Source: Hymenobacter actinosclerus (lineage in GTDB: Bacteria; Bacteroidota; Bacteroidia; Cytophagales; Hymenobacteraceae). From it: a stretch of 64,000 bases of DNA. Below, piece after piece: positions 52,813-59,996 of the stretch. The translations under genes and the position numbers were made by a program. The number at the start of each line of letters is the position of its first letter. Positions within the stretch are counted from its first letter, which is position 1. The stretch spans positions 689,419 to 753,418 of the forward strand of contig NZ_FOHS01000001.1 in NCBI RefSeq assembly GCF_900111515.1. The letters are read 5' to 3'. The notes beneath the pieces were generated by a model. It searched no databases. It had not been told where the DNA came from and was given only the letters and a program-made list of their open reading frames with translations.

Positions 52813-53219
52813 GCTGCGGAGGGCTTGGTAACGGACTTTTTTTCGATGTCAATGCCGAGCTCCTCCTCTGCCACGCGTAGTAAAGTGGTATAATACAGCG
52901 CTTTGAAGTTGGCCGTTTCCAACGCGGCTTCTAATGCTTGAATCTTCGCGGTGAGGGCCTCGACCGCTTCGCTATCCTGCGGCGCCGGACGAGTTGTGCG
53001 TTTCCTGGCTCCAGGTGGGCATGGTGGGGGAGCCGGGGGCAAGCCGTTGGCCTCCGCTTCTGCTTCGACCAGGTCGATCCAGTGCCGAACGGTTTTACGT
53101 GTGAGCTCAAATTTGGCGGCGGCCTGGGCAATGTTGAGCTTGCCCAGATGAATTTCAGCCACCATTTGGCGCATGGAAAGCGCGTGCTTTTGCATACGCA
53201 AGTCAGACAGTGATGCCAT
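52806..53219 (-). CDS. IS3-family transposase OrfA
   Basis: A 137-residue protein with a helix-turn-helix (LNIAQAAAKFELTRKTVRHW) and a coiled-coil tail (VEALTAKIQALEAALETANF) that dimerises. The slippery heptamer A-AAA-AAG lies on the minus strand at 52842-52836; a -1 shift there joins OrfA to OrfB. The stop codon overlaps the OrfB start. Confidence 0.88.
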   Translation of the reverse strand: MASLSDLRMQKHALSMRQMVAEIHLGKLNIAQAAAKFELTRKTVRHWIDLVEAEAEANGLPPAPPPCPPGARKRTTRPAPQDSEAVEALTAKIQALEAALETANFKALYYTTLLRVAEEELGIDIEKKSVTKPSAAC

Positions 53220-53266
53220 AAGTTAACCAAGTTTTTGGTCAACTTTTTCTAGGACGAGACAGCGGT

Positions 53267-53299
53267 TAGGGTACGATAAGGGCCCGTTATTGTACCCTA
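53267..53299. repeat. Palindrome TAGGGTAC...GTACCCTA beside the IS
   Basis: A 33-bp near-palindrome (TAGGGTACGATAAGGGCCCG on the left half) starts 6 bases from the IS right end. The word GGGTACGATA also occurs in the dyad at 63389-63420. It may be a regulatory site, a terminator or a remnant of an insertion target. Confidence 0.55.
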
Positions 53300-53362
53300 T
53301 TGAGCCTCGGAATCCTGAGCCAAACAAAGCACCAGAGGCAATACTATAAAGAAGCCACTCAA

Positions 53363-54352
53363 TCACCCCGGCACCTCGCTCGTCAGAAATTCCACTGCCC
53401 GCCGTTCCGAGTAGTACGCGCCATCGGGCGCGCCTTCGCCAAAGCCTACGTGGCCCCCATCGGTGGGGGTTTCCAGGAACACGTGGGGGCTGGCGGCGGC
53501 GGTTTCGTGGGGGAAGCAGGAGGGGGGCAGAAAGGGGTCGTTCTGGGCGTTGACCAGCAGCGTGGGGATTCGGATGCCGCTGAGGTAGCGGCCGGAGCTG
53601 GCGTGGGCGTAGTATTCGTCGGCCGAGGCGAAGCCGTGCATGGGCGCGGTGAACCGGTCGTCGAACTCGGGGAAGTCCTTGAGCAGCTCCAGGTCCGTGA
53701 GGTCGACCTGGCCGGGGAGCAGGGCGGCTTTCTGGCGCATCTTCTCGCGCAGTGTTTTCAGGAAGCGGTTGAGGTAAACGCGGTTTTCGAGGCGGCCGAT
53801 GTGATGGGAGCTGGCCCGCAGGTCGGTAGGCACTGAGAACACGGCCGCGCGTTCCACCTCAGTTGGCACGCGGGCGGGGTTTTCGCCCAGGTATTTTAGC
53901 GTGACGTTGCCGCCGGCCGAAAAGCCCGTGAGCAGCACCCGGCGGTAGCGGCCGATGCTCAGGGCGTAGCGCACCACGAAATCGAGGTCGTCGGTGTCGC
54001 CGAGGTGGTAGGAGCGCAGCAGCCGGTTCATTTCGCCGCCGCAGCTGCGGTAGTTCCAGGCCAGCGCATCGAGGCCAGCCTGGTTGAGGGCGCGCACCAT
54101 GCCCCGCACGTAGGGCCGCCCCGCGTCGCCCTCCAGCCCGTGCGATACGATGGCCAGCGTGTTGCTCAGCGGCCCGCCAGCGGGCTGCCGCGACCAGTCG
54201 AGGTCCAGAAAGTCGCCGTCCTCGATTTCCACCCGCTCGCGCTGGTACTGCACCTCGGGCACCGTGCGCCACAGGCTGGGCACAATGGTTTGCAGGTGGC
54301 CGTTGAACAGGTAGAACGGCGGCTGGTACTTGGATTCAGTAACGAGGGGCAT
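53363..54352 (-). CDS. YheT-family alpha/beta hydrolase
   Basis: A 329-residue alpha/beta hydrolase of the YheT/ABHD1-3 type. Family words: LFNGHLQTIVPSLWR, DGDFLDLDWSR, VSHGLEGDAGRPYVRGM, AWNYRSCGGEMNR, the nucleophile GFSAGGNVTLKYLGEN, ASADEYYAHASSGRYL and NAQDPFLPPSCF-like (NAQNDPFLP) with the acid, then GGHVGF with His. Substrate is unknown; esters or lipids are likely. A TACCTTTG box is 91 nt upstream. Confidence 0.9.
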   Translation of the reverse strand: MPLVTESKYQPPFYLFNGHLQTIVPSLWRTVPEVQYQRERVEIEDGDFLDLDWSRQPAGGPLSNTLAIVSHGLEGDAGRPYVRGMVRALNQAGLDALAWNYRSCGGEMNRLLRSYHLGDTDDLDFVVRYALSIGRYRRVLLTGFSAGGNVTLKYLGENPARVPTEVERAAVFSVPTDLRASSHHIGRLENRVYLNRFLKTLREKMRQKAALLPGQVDLTDLELLKDFPEFDDRFTAPMHGFASADEYYAHASSGRYLSGIRIPTLLVNAQNDPFLPPSCFPHETAAASPHVFLETPTDGGHVGFGEGAPDGAYYSERRAVEFLTSEVPG

Positions 54353-54443
54353 GGAGGCAGGGCAGCTAAAAAGCAGTCAAATGAGCCGGCGGGTGGGAAG
54401 CGGGGCAGGGGCAATGCAGTTCAGGCAAGCAAGTTAGGTAAAA

Positions 54444-54451
54444 CAAAGGTA
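54444..54451 (-). promoter_or_regulatory. -7 box TACCTTTG for the yheT-like gene
   Basis: A perfect TAnnTTTG box on the minus strand, 91 nt before the ATG at 54352. No clear -33 partner. Confidence 0.45.
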
Positions 54452-54485
54452 TGCATGCCGAGTATTTATTGCTAGCCATGAGTTA

Positions 54486-54598
54486 GCGCGCTGTAGCGGC
54501 GGGGCTGGCCCCCGGCCGCCGTTCGCACCGTTGCAACGAGTCCGTTCAATGACAACCGTTCAACGGAGGGCGGAGGCAAGCCCCGCCCTACAACGCGC
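54486..54598. repeat. Inverted repeat GCGCGTTGTAGGGCGGGGCT type
   Basis: Arms at 54486-54506 and 54579-54598 pair with one bulge and one mismatch around a loop with its own CCGTTGCAACG-like symmetry. It occupies the middle of the 373-bp gap between yheT and rpsT; the rest holds the two promoter boxes and CTTCTC words. Confidence 0.75.
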
Positions 54599-54646
54599 CC
54601 ATCCTCTACAATTTCTCACTTCTCATTTCTAACCTCTCGCTTCTCT

Positions 54647-54677
54647 CTTGCAATTTCCGCCCGAAGCGTTACCTTTG
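54647..54677 (+). promoter_or_regulatory. Bacteroidota promoter of rpsT
   Basis: CTTG at 54647-54650, a 19-base spacer and TACCTTTG at 54670-54677, 48 nt before the rpsT ATG. Confidence 0.65.
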
Positions 54678-54725
54678 CACTCCGCATTTGAACTGAATTC
54701 GAGCAGAAGACCATAATCAACCCTC

Positions 54726-54983
54726 ATGGCAAACCATAAATCCGCCCTTAAGCGCATCCGTTCCAACGAAGCTAAGCGCGTCCTGAACCGTTACCAGGCA
54801 AAATCTACCCGCACGGCTATCAAGAAGCTGCGCGCCACCACCGAAGCTTCGGCTGCTCAGGAGCAGTTCAAGAAGGTTGTTTCGATGCTGGACCGTCTGG
54901 CCAAGAAGAACATCATCCACAAGAACAAAGCCGCCAACAACAAGTCGAAGCTGGCCAAGTTCGTGAAGTCGCTGGCTGCCTAA
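54726..54983 (+). CDS. rpsT: 30S ribosomal protein S20
   Basis: An 85-residue basic helical protein that binds 16S rRNA: MANHKSALKRIRSNEAKRVL, STRTAIKKLR, VSMLDRLAKKNIIHKNKAAN and KSKLAKFVKSL match S20. Length is typical. A consensus promoter lies upstream and a hairpin follows. Confidence 0.96.
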   Translation: MANHKSALKRIRSNEAKRVLNRYQAKSTRTAIKKLRATTEASAAQEQFKKVVSMLDRLAKKNIIHKNKAANNKSKLAKFVKSLAA

Positions 54984-55015
54984 GCGCCCACCGGCTTTCT
55001 GCTCTCTATAAGGTG

Positions 55016-55041
55016 AGGCCCGATGCGCAAGTGTCGGGCCT
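55016..55041 (+). terminator. Hairpin after rpsT
   Basis: AGGCCCGA and TCGGGCCT pair over 8 bp around a 10-base loop, 32 bases past the rpsT stop. Confidence 0.65.
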
Positions 55042-55060
55042 TGCTGCGTTGGAAGAAAAG

Positions 55061-55133
55061 GATTAGGGATAAAAGGATAAAGGATAATTTTTTCGTCCCT
55101 TATCCCTTATCCCTTATCCTTTTATCCCTAATC
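55061..55133. repeat. Inverted repeat of GGATAA/TTATCC words
   Basis: GATTAGGGATAAAAGGATA and TATCCTTTTATCCCTAATC are exact complements over 19 bp; extra CCCTTAT words are reiterated inside. It lies between rpsT and the pyk stop (55144). Confidence 0.82.
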
Positions 55134-55143
55134 TCAGATGGCC

Positions 55144-56583
55144 CTACGCCACGCTCACTTTTACCATGTTGGTTTTGCCTTTTCGGTTGATGGGCATGGA
55201 GGCGGTGTTGATGAACACGTCGCCTTTTTGCAGGTGGCCCGAGGCGGTGAGGGCGAACTTGATGTCGGAAATGGTGCTGTCGGTGCTCACCAGACGGTCG
55301 TAGTAGAAGCCGCGCACGCCCCAGATGAGACTCAGGGCCGTGAGCAGCGGGCGGTTGTCGGTGAAGATGAAGATGTTGGCCTGGGGGCGGTACTTGGCAA
55401 TCTGGAAGGCCGTGTAGCCGCGGTGCGTCATGCCGGTAATGGCCTTGGCCTTGGTGTTTTTGGCCAAATGGCAGGCCGCCGACAGGATGCTGTCGACCAT
55501 GAACGAGGGGGCCTCGGGGTCGATGGGAAACCAGTGGTTGTAGAGGCTCGGCAGCTGGGTTTCCACGCTTTTAATGGTGCCCACCATCGAGCGGATAACC
55601 TCGGCCGGGTAGGCGCCCACGGCCGTTTCGGCCGACAGCATCACGGCATCGGCGCCATCGATAACGGCGTTGGCTACGTCGCTGGTTTCGGCGCGGGTGG
55701 GGCGGGGGGCCGTAATCATGCTCTCCATCATCTGGGTGGCCACGATGACGGGTACGCCCAGCTTATTGCACTTGGCGATGATGCTCTTCTGGGCCATCGG
55801 CACTTCCTCCATCGATACTTCCACGCCCAAATCACCGCGGGCTACCATCACGGCGTCGGTCAGGGCAATGATTTCGTCGAGGTTGCGCAGGCCCTCGGGG
55901 GTTTCGATTTTGGCTATTACCCGGATGGCCTTGCCGCTCTCGGCAATCAGGTTCTTGATGAAGCGGATGTCCTCGGCGCGGCGGGCAAACGAGAGGGCAA
56001 TCCAGTCGACGTCGTTTTCGAGGCCGAAGCGCAGGTCTTCGATGTCTTTCTCCGTCATCGAGGGGGCCGACACGTCGGAGTTGGGCAGGTTGATGCCTTT
56101 GCGGGGCTTTACCAGGCCACCGTACACCACCTCCACGTCCACTTCCTGGTCGCGGTCGGTGGCCAGCACGCGCAGCTCAATCTTGCCGTCGTCGATGAGA
56201 ATCATGTCGCCCGGCTTCACGTCGCGGGCCAGGCCCATATAAATCGTGCTCAGGCGGGTGGCCGTGCTGATTTCCTTTTCGCCGCAGACCAGCTTGATTT
56301 TGTCGCCGGCCTTGATTTCGACCTGCCCGCCCTCTACTTCGCCGAGGCGGATTTTGGGGCCCTGCAAGTCTTGGAGCAGGCCCACGTTCATGCGCAAATC
56401 CTTGTTGAGGCGGCGCACCGTGTGGATGACGGCCTGGTGGTCTTCGTGGGTGCCGTGCGAGAAGTTGAGCCGGAACACATCGACGCCCTCGCGCATGAGC
56501 GTGGCCAGCTTGTCGTAGGTGTTGGAGGCGGGCCCAACGGTGGCAATTATCTTGGTTTTATTGAAATGCGGGGTGACTTCCAT
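55144..56583 (-). CDS. pyk: Pyruvate kinase
   Basis: A 479-residue glycolytic enzyme. Motifs: KTKIIATVGPASNTYDKLAT, LNFSHGTHEDHQAVI, DLQGPKIRLGEV, IAKIETPEGLRNLDEIIALT, MVARGDLGVEVSMEEVPMAQ and ATQMMESMI then PTRAETSDVANAVIDGADAV. C-terminal allosteric domain follows. Its upstream gene on the same strand is the IPExxxVDY-family gene, a conserved pairing in this phylum; the two start from a TACTTTTG box. Confidence 0.95.
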   Translation of the reverse strand: MEVTPHFNKTKIIATVGPASNTYDKLATLMREGVDVFRLNFSHGTHEDHQAVIHTVRRLNKDLRMNVGLLQDLQGPKIRLGEVEGGQVEIKAGDKIKLVCGEKEISTATRLSTIYMGLARDVKPGDMILIDDGKIELRVLATDRDQEVDVEVVYGGLVKPRKGINLPNSDVSAPSMTEKDIEDLRFGLENDVDWIALSFARRAEDIRFIKNLIAESGKAIRVIAKIETPEGLRNLDEIIALTDAVMVARGDLGVEVSMEEVPMAQKSIIAKCNKLGVPVIVATQMMESMITAPRPTRAETSDVANAVIDGADAVMLSAETAVGAYPAEVIRSMVGTIKSVETQLPSLYNHWFPIDPEAPSFMVDSILSAACHLAKNTKAKAITGMTHRGYTAFQIAKYRPQANIFIFTDNRPLLTALSLIWGVRGFYYDRLVSTDSTISDIKFALTASGHLQKGDVFINTASMPINRKGKTNMVKVSVA

Positions 56584-56639
56584 GAGGTTGCTGAGAAACG
56601 GAAAAGAAGGAAAGAGGCCCCGGCCGAGTGGCCGGAGTC

Positions 56640-57071
56640 TCAGAAAAGAAAGTTCTCTTTAAACTTCAGGTCGTTGGGGTCGAACTGGCTCACGAGCTGC
56701 ACTTCGGGCAGGGCCGTGAGCTGGGCAATAAGTTGCGGGGGGGGCAACAGGCCCGCGCCGCCGGCATTGATTTGCAGCAGGTAATCGTACTGGCGGATGT
56801 CGGGGGCGAGGTAGGGTTTTTTGAGGGCAGAGGCGTCGGCGCTGCGGTTGCGAAACAGGCGCAGCGTGTGGTGTTCGGTGGCGTGCAGGTAGTTGCTGAT
56901 AACGAGCCGGCCCTTTTGCAGCAGGTCGAAAATCAGGTCGGGCTGCTTGATGAGGCGCAGGTGCAGGGCCCGGTTGAGCACCCAGGCCAGCGTATGCTCC
57001 CGCGACGACGACACGAGCCCGAACAGGTCGAAGTCGCAGGCGTAATCCACATCGAGGGTGAAGGTTTTCAT
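56640..57071 (-). CDS. IPExxxVDY-family protein
   Basis: A 143-residue cytosolic protein of the IPExxxVDY family, restricted to Bacteroidota and of unknown role. It begins MKTFTLDVDYACDFDLFGLV, with LIKQPDLIFDLLQKG and the closing QFDPNDLKFKENFLF. The start at 57071 matches family starts; an earlier Met at 57098 has extra residues overlapping the promoter box. It precedes pyk and is divergent from acpP-fabF-rnc, the order seen in many relatives. The consensus name motif is not legible here, so assignment rests on context and the N terminus. Confidence 0.75.
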   Translation of the reverse strand: MKTFTLDVDYACDFDLFGLVSSSREHTLAWVLNRALHLRLIKQPDLIFDLLQKGRLVISNYLHATEHHTLRLFRNRSADASALKKPYLAPDIRQYDYLLQINAGGAGLLPPPQLIAQLTALPEVQLVSQFDPNDLKFKENFLF

Positions 57072-57095
57072 AAGCGGCGAGGCAGGGCGAAAAGG

Positions 57096-57103
57096 CAAAA
57101 GTA
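57096..57103 (-). promoter_or_regulatory. -7 box TACTTTTG for the IPExxxVDY-pyk operon
   Basis: A perfect TAnnTTTG box on the minus strand, 24 nt before the ATG at 57071. Confidence 0.55.
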
Positions 57104-57172
57104 CACTGCCGGTCAGGCCTACGGAACTGGCAGGGCCATAATCTTACACCCGCAAGATAAGGGGCTGGAAGT

Positions 57173-57203
57173 TTGACAATGTTAGCGAAGATGGTGTTAT
57201 TTG
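57173..57203 (+). promoter_or_regulatory. Weak promoter of acpP
   Basis: TTTG at 57173-57176, a 19-base spacer and GTTATTTG, which keeps only the last part of TAnnTTTG. Spacing supports it. Confidence 0.35.
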
Positions 57204-57233
57204 TGCCGAGTTTTCTTTTAAACCCCCACGGAA

Positions 57234-57470
57234 ATGTCTGAAATTGCAGAGAAAGTAAAAGCCATCATCATCGATAAATTGGGTGTGGAGGCGTCGGAAG
57301 TAACCCCCGAGGCTTCGTTCACCAACGATCTGGGCGCCGATTCGCTCGATACCGTCGAGCTGATCATGGAGTTCGAAAAGGAATTCAACGTGTCTATCCC
57401 CGACGACCAGGCCGAAAACATCGGCACCGTGGGTCAGGCTATCAGCTACCTCGAAGAGCACGCCAAGTAG
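57234..57470 (+). CDS. acpP: Acyl carrier protein
   Basis: A 78-residue four-helix carrier that holds growing fatty-acyl chains on phosphopantetheine. The attachment serine is in [10 protein letters not shown] (about Ser39). Length and acidity are standard. fabF and rnc follow on the same strand; a hairpin and a repeat separate acpP from fabF, so it may have a higher, partly independent level of expression. Confidence 0.95.
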   Translation: MSEIAEKVKAIIIDKLGVEASEVTPEASFTNDLGADSLDTVELIMEFEKEFNVSIPDDQAENIGTVGQAISYLEEHAK

Positions 57471-57480
57471 TTGTGAGTGG

Positions 57481-57553
57481 TTAGTTGTCAGTTGTCAGTG
57501 ACCTGATAACAGTGTAATGGCTGCCCCATCCTTCACTAACAACTGACAACTAA
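57481..57553. repeat. Inverted repeat of TTAGTTGTCAGTTG words
   Basis: Arms 57481-57500 and 57534-57553 pair over 20 bp with one mismatch. It lies between acpP and fabF and uses the same GTTGTCAG words as 46858-46932. Confidence 0.8.
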
Positions 57554-57569
57554 GCCCTAACAACCAAAG

Positions 57570-57594
57570 ACCGGTCGGCCTGCCGCCGGCCGGT
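57570..57594 (+). terminator. Hairpin with T-run after acpP
   Basis: ACCGGTCGGC and GCCGGCCGGT pair with one mismatch, followed by TTTGCTTTT. It probably ends the short acpP transcript with partial read-through. Confidence 0.6.
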
Positions 57595-57638
57595 TTGCTT
57601 TTATACCCTTTCCATTTTCTCGCTTCTCGAACCCGCCT

Positions 57639-58892
57639 ATGTCTCTCCGGAGAGTTGTCGTGACCGGCCTGGGTGCCCTAACCCCCGTCGGCAAAACCGC
57701 CCCTGCTTACTGGGAAGGCCTGGTGGCCGGCCGCAGTGGCGCCGCGCCCATCACGCGCTTTGATGCCGGCAAGTTCAAAACCCGCTTTGCCTGCGAAGTG
57801 AAGGACTACAATCCCGACGACTACTTCGACCGCAAAGAAGGGCGCAAAATGGACATCTTCACCCAGTTTGGCCTGATTGCGGCCAACGAGGCCATTGCCG
57901 ACGCCCGCCTCATCGAGGACGACGTGGACAAGGACCGGGTGGGCGTTATCTGGGGCTCGGGCATCGGCGGCCTGACGTCGTTGCAGGCCGAGTGCATCGC
58001 CTTCGCCCACGGCGACGGCACGCCCCGCTTCAACCCTTTCTTCATCCCGAAAATGATTGCCGATAGCTCGTCGGGCAACATTTCCATCCGCCACAAATTC
58101 CGGGGCCCCAATTTCGTGACCACCTCGGCCTGCGCGTCGTCGTCGGACTCGATTATTTCGGCCTTCAACTACATCCGCCTCAACATGGCCGACGTCATCG
58201 TGACGGGCGGCTCGGAGGCGGCCATCACCGAATCGGGCGTGGGCGGCTTCAACGCCCTCAAGGCCATGAGTGAGCGCAACGACGCGCCCGAGCAGGCCTC
58301 GCGCCCCTACGACAAGGAGCGCGATGGTTTCGTGCTGGGCGAAGGCGCGGCCTCGCTGGTGCTCGAAGAGTACGAGCACGCCAAGGCCCGCGGCGCTAAA
58401 ATCTACGCCGAGCTGATTGGCGGCGGCATGTCGGCCGATGCCTACCACATTACGGCCCCCGACCCCGAGGGCAACGGCGTGGTGCTGGTGATGCAGAACG
58501 CGCTGCGCGATGCCGGCATCAAGCCCGAGGAAGTGGATTACATCAACACCCACGGCACGAGCACGCCCCTGGGCGACGGCGCCGAGGTGAAGGCCATCCA
58601 AAAAGTGTTCGGTGAGCACGCCTACGACCTGAACATCAGTTCGACCAAGAGCATGACCGGCCACCTGCTGGGCGCGGCCGGGGCCATCGAGGCCGTGGCC
58701 TGCATCCTGGCCATGCAGCACGACATGGTGCCGCCCACCATCAACCACTTCACCGACGACCCCGAGCTGGACCCTAAGCTCAACTTCACCTTCAACGAGG
58801 CCCAGAAGCGCGAAGTGAACGTGGCCATGAGCAACACCTTCGGTTTCGGCGGCCACAATACGTCGGTTATCTTCCGCAAAATCAGCGAGTAG
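57639..58892 (+). CDS. fabF: Beta-ketoacyl-ACP synthase II
   Basis: A 417-residue condensing enzyme of fatty-acid elongation. The active cysteine lies in TTSACASSSDSI (about Cys165), with histidines in NTHGTSTPLGD and SMTGHLLGAAGAIEA, the Cys-His-His triad. N terminus RRVVVTGLGALTPVGKTAPA and C terminus SNTFGFGGHNTSV are typical. It follows acpP and precedes rnc, the usual order. Confidence 0.95.
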   Translation: MSLRRVVVTGLGALTPVGKTAPAYWEGLVAGRSGAAPITRFDAGKFKTRFACEVKDYNPDDYFDRKEGRKMDIFTQFGLIAANEAIADARLIEDDVDKDRVGVIWGSGIGGLTSLQAECIAFAHGDGTPRFNPFFIPKMIADSSSGNISIRHKFRGPNFVTTSACASSSDSIISAFNYIRLNMADVIVTGGSEAAITESGVGGFNALKAMSERNDAPEQASRPYDKERDGFVLGEGAASLVLEEYEHAKARGAKIYAELIGGGMSADAYHITAPDPEGNGVVLVMQNALRDAGIKPEEVDYINTHGTSTPLGDGAEVKAIQKVFGEHAYDLNISSTKSMTGHLLGAAGAIEAVACILAMQHDMVPPTINHFTDDPELDPKLNFTFNEAQKREVNVAMSNTFGFGGHNTSVIFRKISE

Positions 58893-58910
58893 TAGCCGGA
58901 AAAAGAACGC

Positions 58911-59030
58911 GTCATGCTGAGCGAAGCGGAGCGCAGTCGAAGCATCTCGCGGGCAATGCTAATCCTGATTTTAAGGGTTTAGTATTCCACGTGAGATGCT
59001 TCGGCTCCGCTCCGCTTCGCTCAGCATGAC
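58911..59030. repeat. GTCATGCTGAGCGAAGCGGA inverted repeat
   Basis: Arms starting GTCATGCTGAGCGAAGCGGA and ending with the complement (GCTCAGCATGAC) pair over about 36 bp with a few differences (ACTCGAAGC/ CGGCTCC zone) around a 45-bp loop. It lies between fabF and rnc and is a further subfamily of the GTCATnCTGAGC repeats. Confidence 0.8.
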
Positions 59031-59062
59031 ATTTTTTAACAGCTCCACTAAGTAAAAACAGA

Positions 59063-59812
59063 ATGCCCAAGCCTGGTCAGCCCCTGCCGTTGTTCGGCTT
59101 CTTTCGCCGGCTGATTGGCCGCGACCGGGCCTTTCGGCAGGCCATTACCACCCTTACGGGCCGGGCCCCCGATAACGTGTACCTGTACCGGCTGGCGTTT
59201 ACGCACTCCTCAGTGGTACGCCAGCAGGGCGAGCAGGCCCGCCACCAAAGCAACGAGCGGCTGGAGTTTCTGGGCGACGCGGTGCTGGGCACGGCCGTGG
59301 CCGAGTTCCTGTTCCGCAAGTTCCCGTACGAGCAGGAAGGCTTCCTGACGGAGATGCGCAGCCGCATCGTGAACCGCGAAAGCCTCAACAGCATTGCCCT
59401 CAAAATCGGGCTCGATAAGCTCGTGCAGCTTGATGCGGCTCAGAGTCGGGCTGCCCGCTCGCGCTCGGTGAACGGCAACGCCCTGGAGGCGCTGGTGGGC
59501 GCCGTGTACCTCGACCACGGCTACAAAACGGCCCGCAAGTTCGTGCTGGCCCGCCTGCTCAAGCCCTTCGTGGACGTGAAGGCCATGACCGAGACGACCA
59601 CCAACTTCAAGAGCAAGCTGATTGAGTGGGCCCAGCGTAACGGCAAAAACATGCGCTACGAGCTAACCGGCGAGGCCCGCCCGGGCGGCGTGATGGAGTT
59701 TTCGGCCATTGTGGTGGTCGATGATGAACCCATTGCCACCGGCATGGGCCTCTCGAAAAAGCAGGCCGAACAGCTGGCCGCCGAGCGCGCGCTGGGGGTG
59801 TTGGGATTGTAA
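59063..59812 (+). CDS. rnc: Ribonuclease III
   Basis: A 249-residue dsRNA endonuclease for rRNA processing. The RNase III signature NERLEFLGDAVL, the second acidic motif GNALEALVGAVYLDHGY and a C-terminal dsRBD (NFKSKLIEWAQRNGKNMRYE, GLSKKQAEQLAAERAL) are complete. An N-terminal 30-residue extension is typical of the phylum. It belongs to the acpP-fabF-rnc unit. A 47-bp-arm inverted repeat follows. Confidence 0.95.
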   Translation: MPKPGQPLPLFGFFRRLIGRDRAFRQAITTLTGRAPDNVYLYRLAFTHSSVVRQQGEQARHQSNERLEFLGDAVLGTAVAEFLFRKFPYEQEGFLTEMRSRIVNRESLNSIALKIGLDKLVQLDAAQSRAARSRSVNGNALEALVGAVYLDHGYKTARKFVLARLLKPFVDVKAMTETTTNFKSKLIEWAQRNGKNMRYELTGEARPGGVMEFSAIVVVDDEPIATGMGLSKKQAEQLAAERALGVLGL

Positions 59813-59818
59813 GAACAG

Positions 59819-59928
59819 CTCTGCGGACCTCCGCGGTTTACCTCTGCGCTCCTCTGCGGGAACCCTACGTATACAACGATTGGGTTCCCGCAGAGGAGCG
59901 CAGAGGCAAACCGCAGAGGTCCGCAGAG
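59819..59928. repeat. Inverted repeat of CTCTGCGG/CCGCAGAG words, 47-bp arms
   Basis: Arms 59819-59865 and 59882-59928 pair over 47 bp with two mismatches and a 16-bp loop. They are made of reiterated CCTCTGCG words. The CGCAGAGG words match the repeat at 48081-48193, but the arm order is different. Confidence 0.87.
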
Positions 59929-59996
59929 TCGTTTAAAAGTAACCCAAGCCGGGAAAAAGGAGTTGCTTTGCAGAACCAACTTTCCGACCCCAAGCC

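Larger units (their letters stand above)
51824..53261 (-). mobile_element. IS3-family insertion sequence
   Basis: A 1438-bp element with terminal inverted repeats: TGACCCGTCCTGAAAAGCGTTGACC at the left and TGTCTCGTCCTAGAAAAAGT (reverse strand) at the right share TG, CGTCCT, AAA and GTTGACC. It encodes two overlapping frames on the minus strand with a slippery A-AAA-AAG. No target duplication is visible (TTA on the left, GCG on the right). Confidence 0.82.

Noticed and set aside
55061..59928. CRISPR array
   Set aside because: The word repeats are inverted, short and unequal, with no spacer-repeat regularity and no cas genes.
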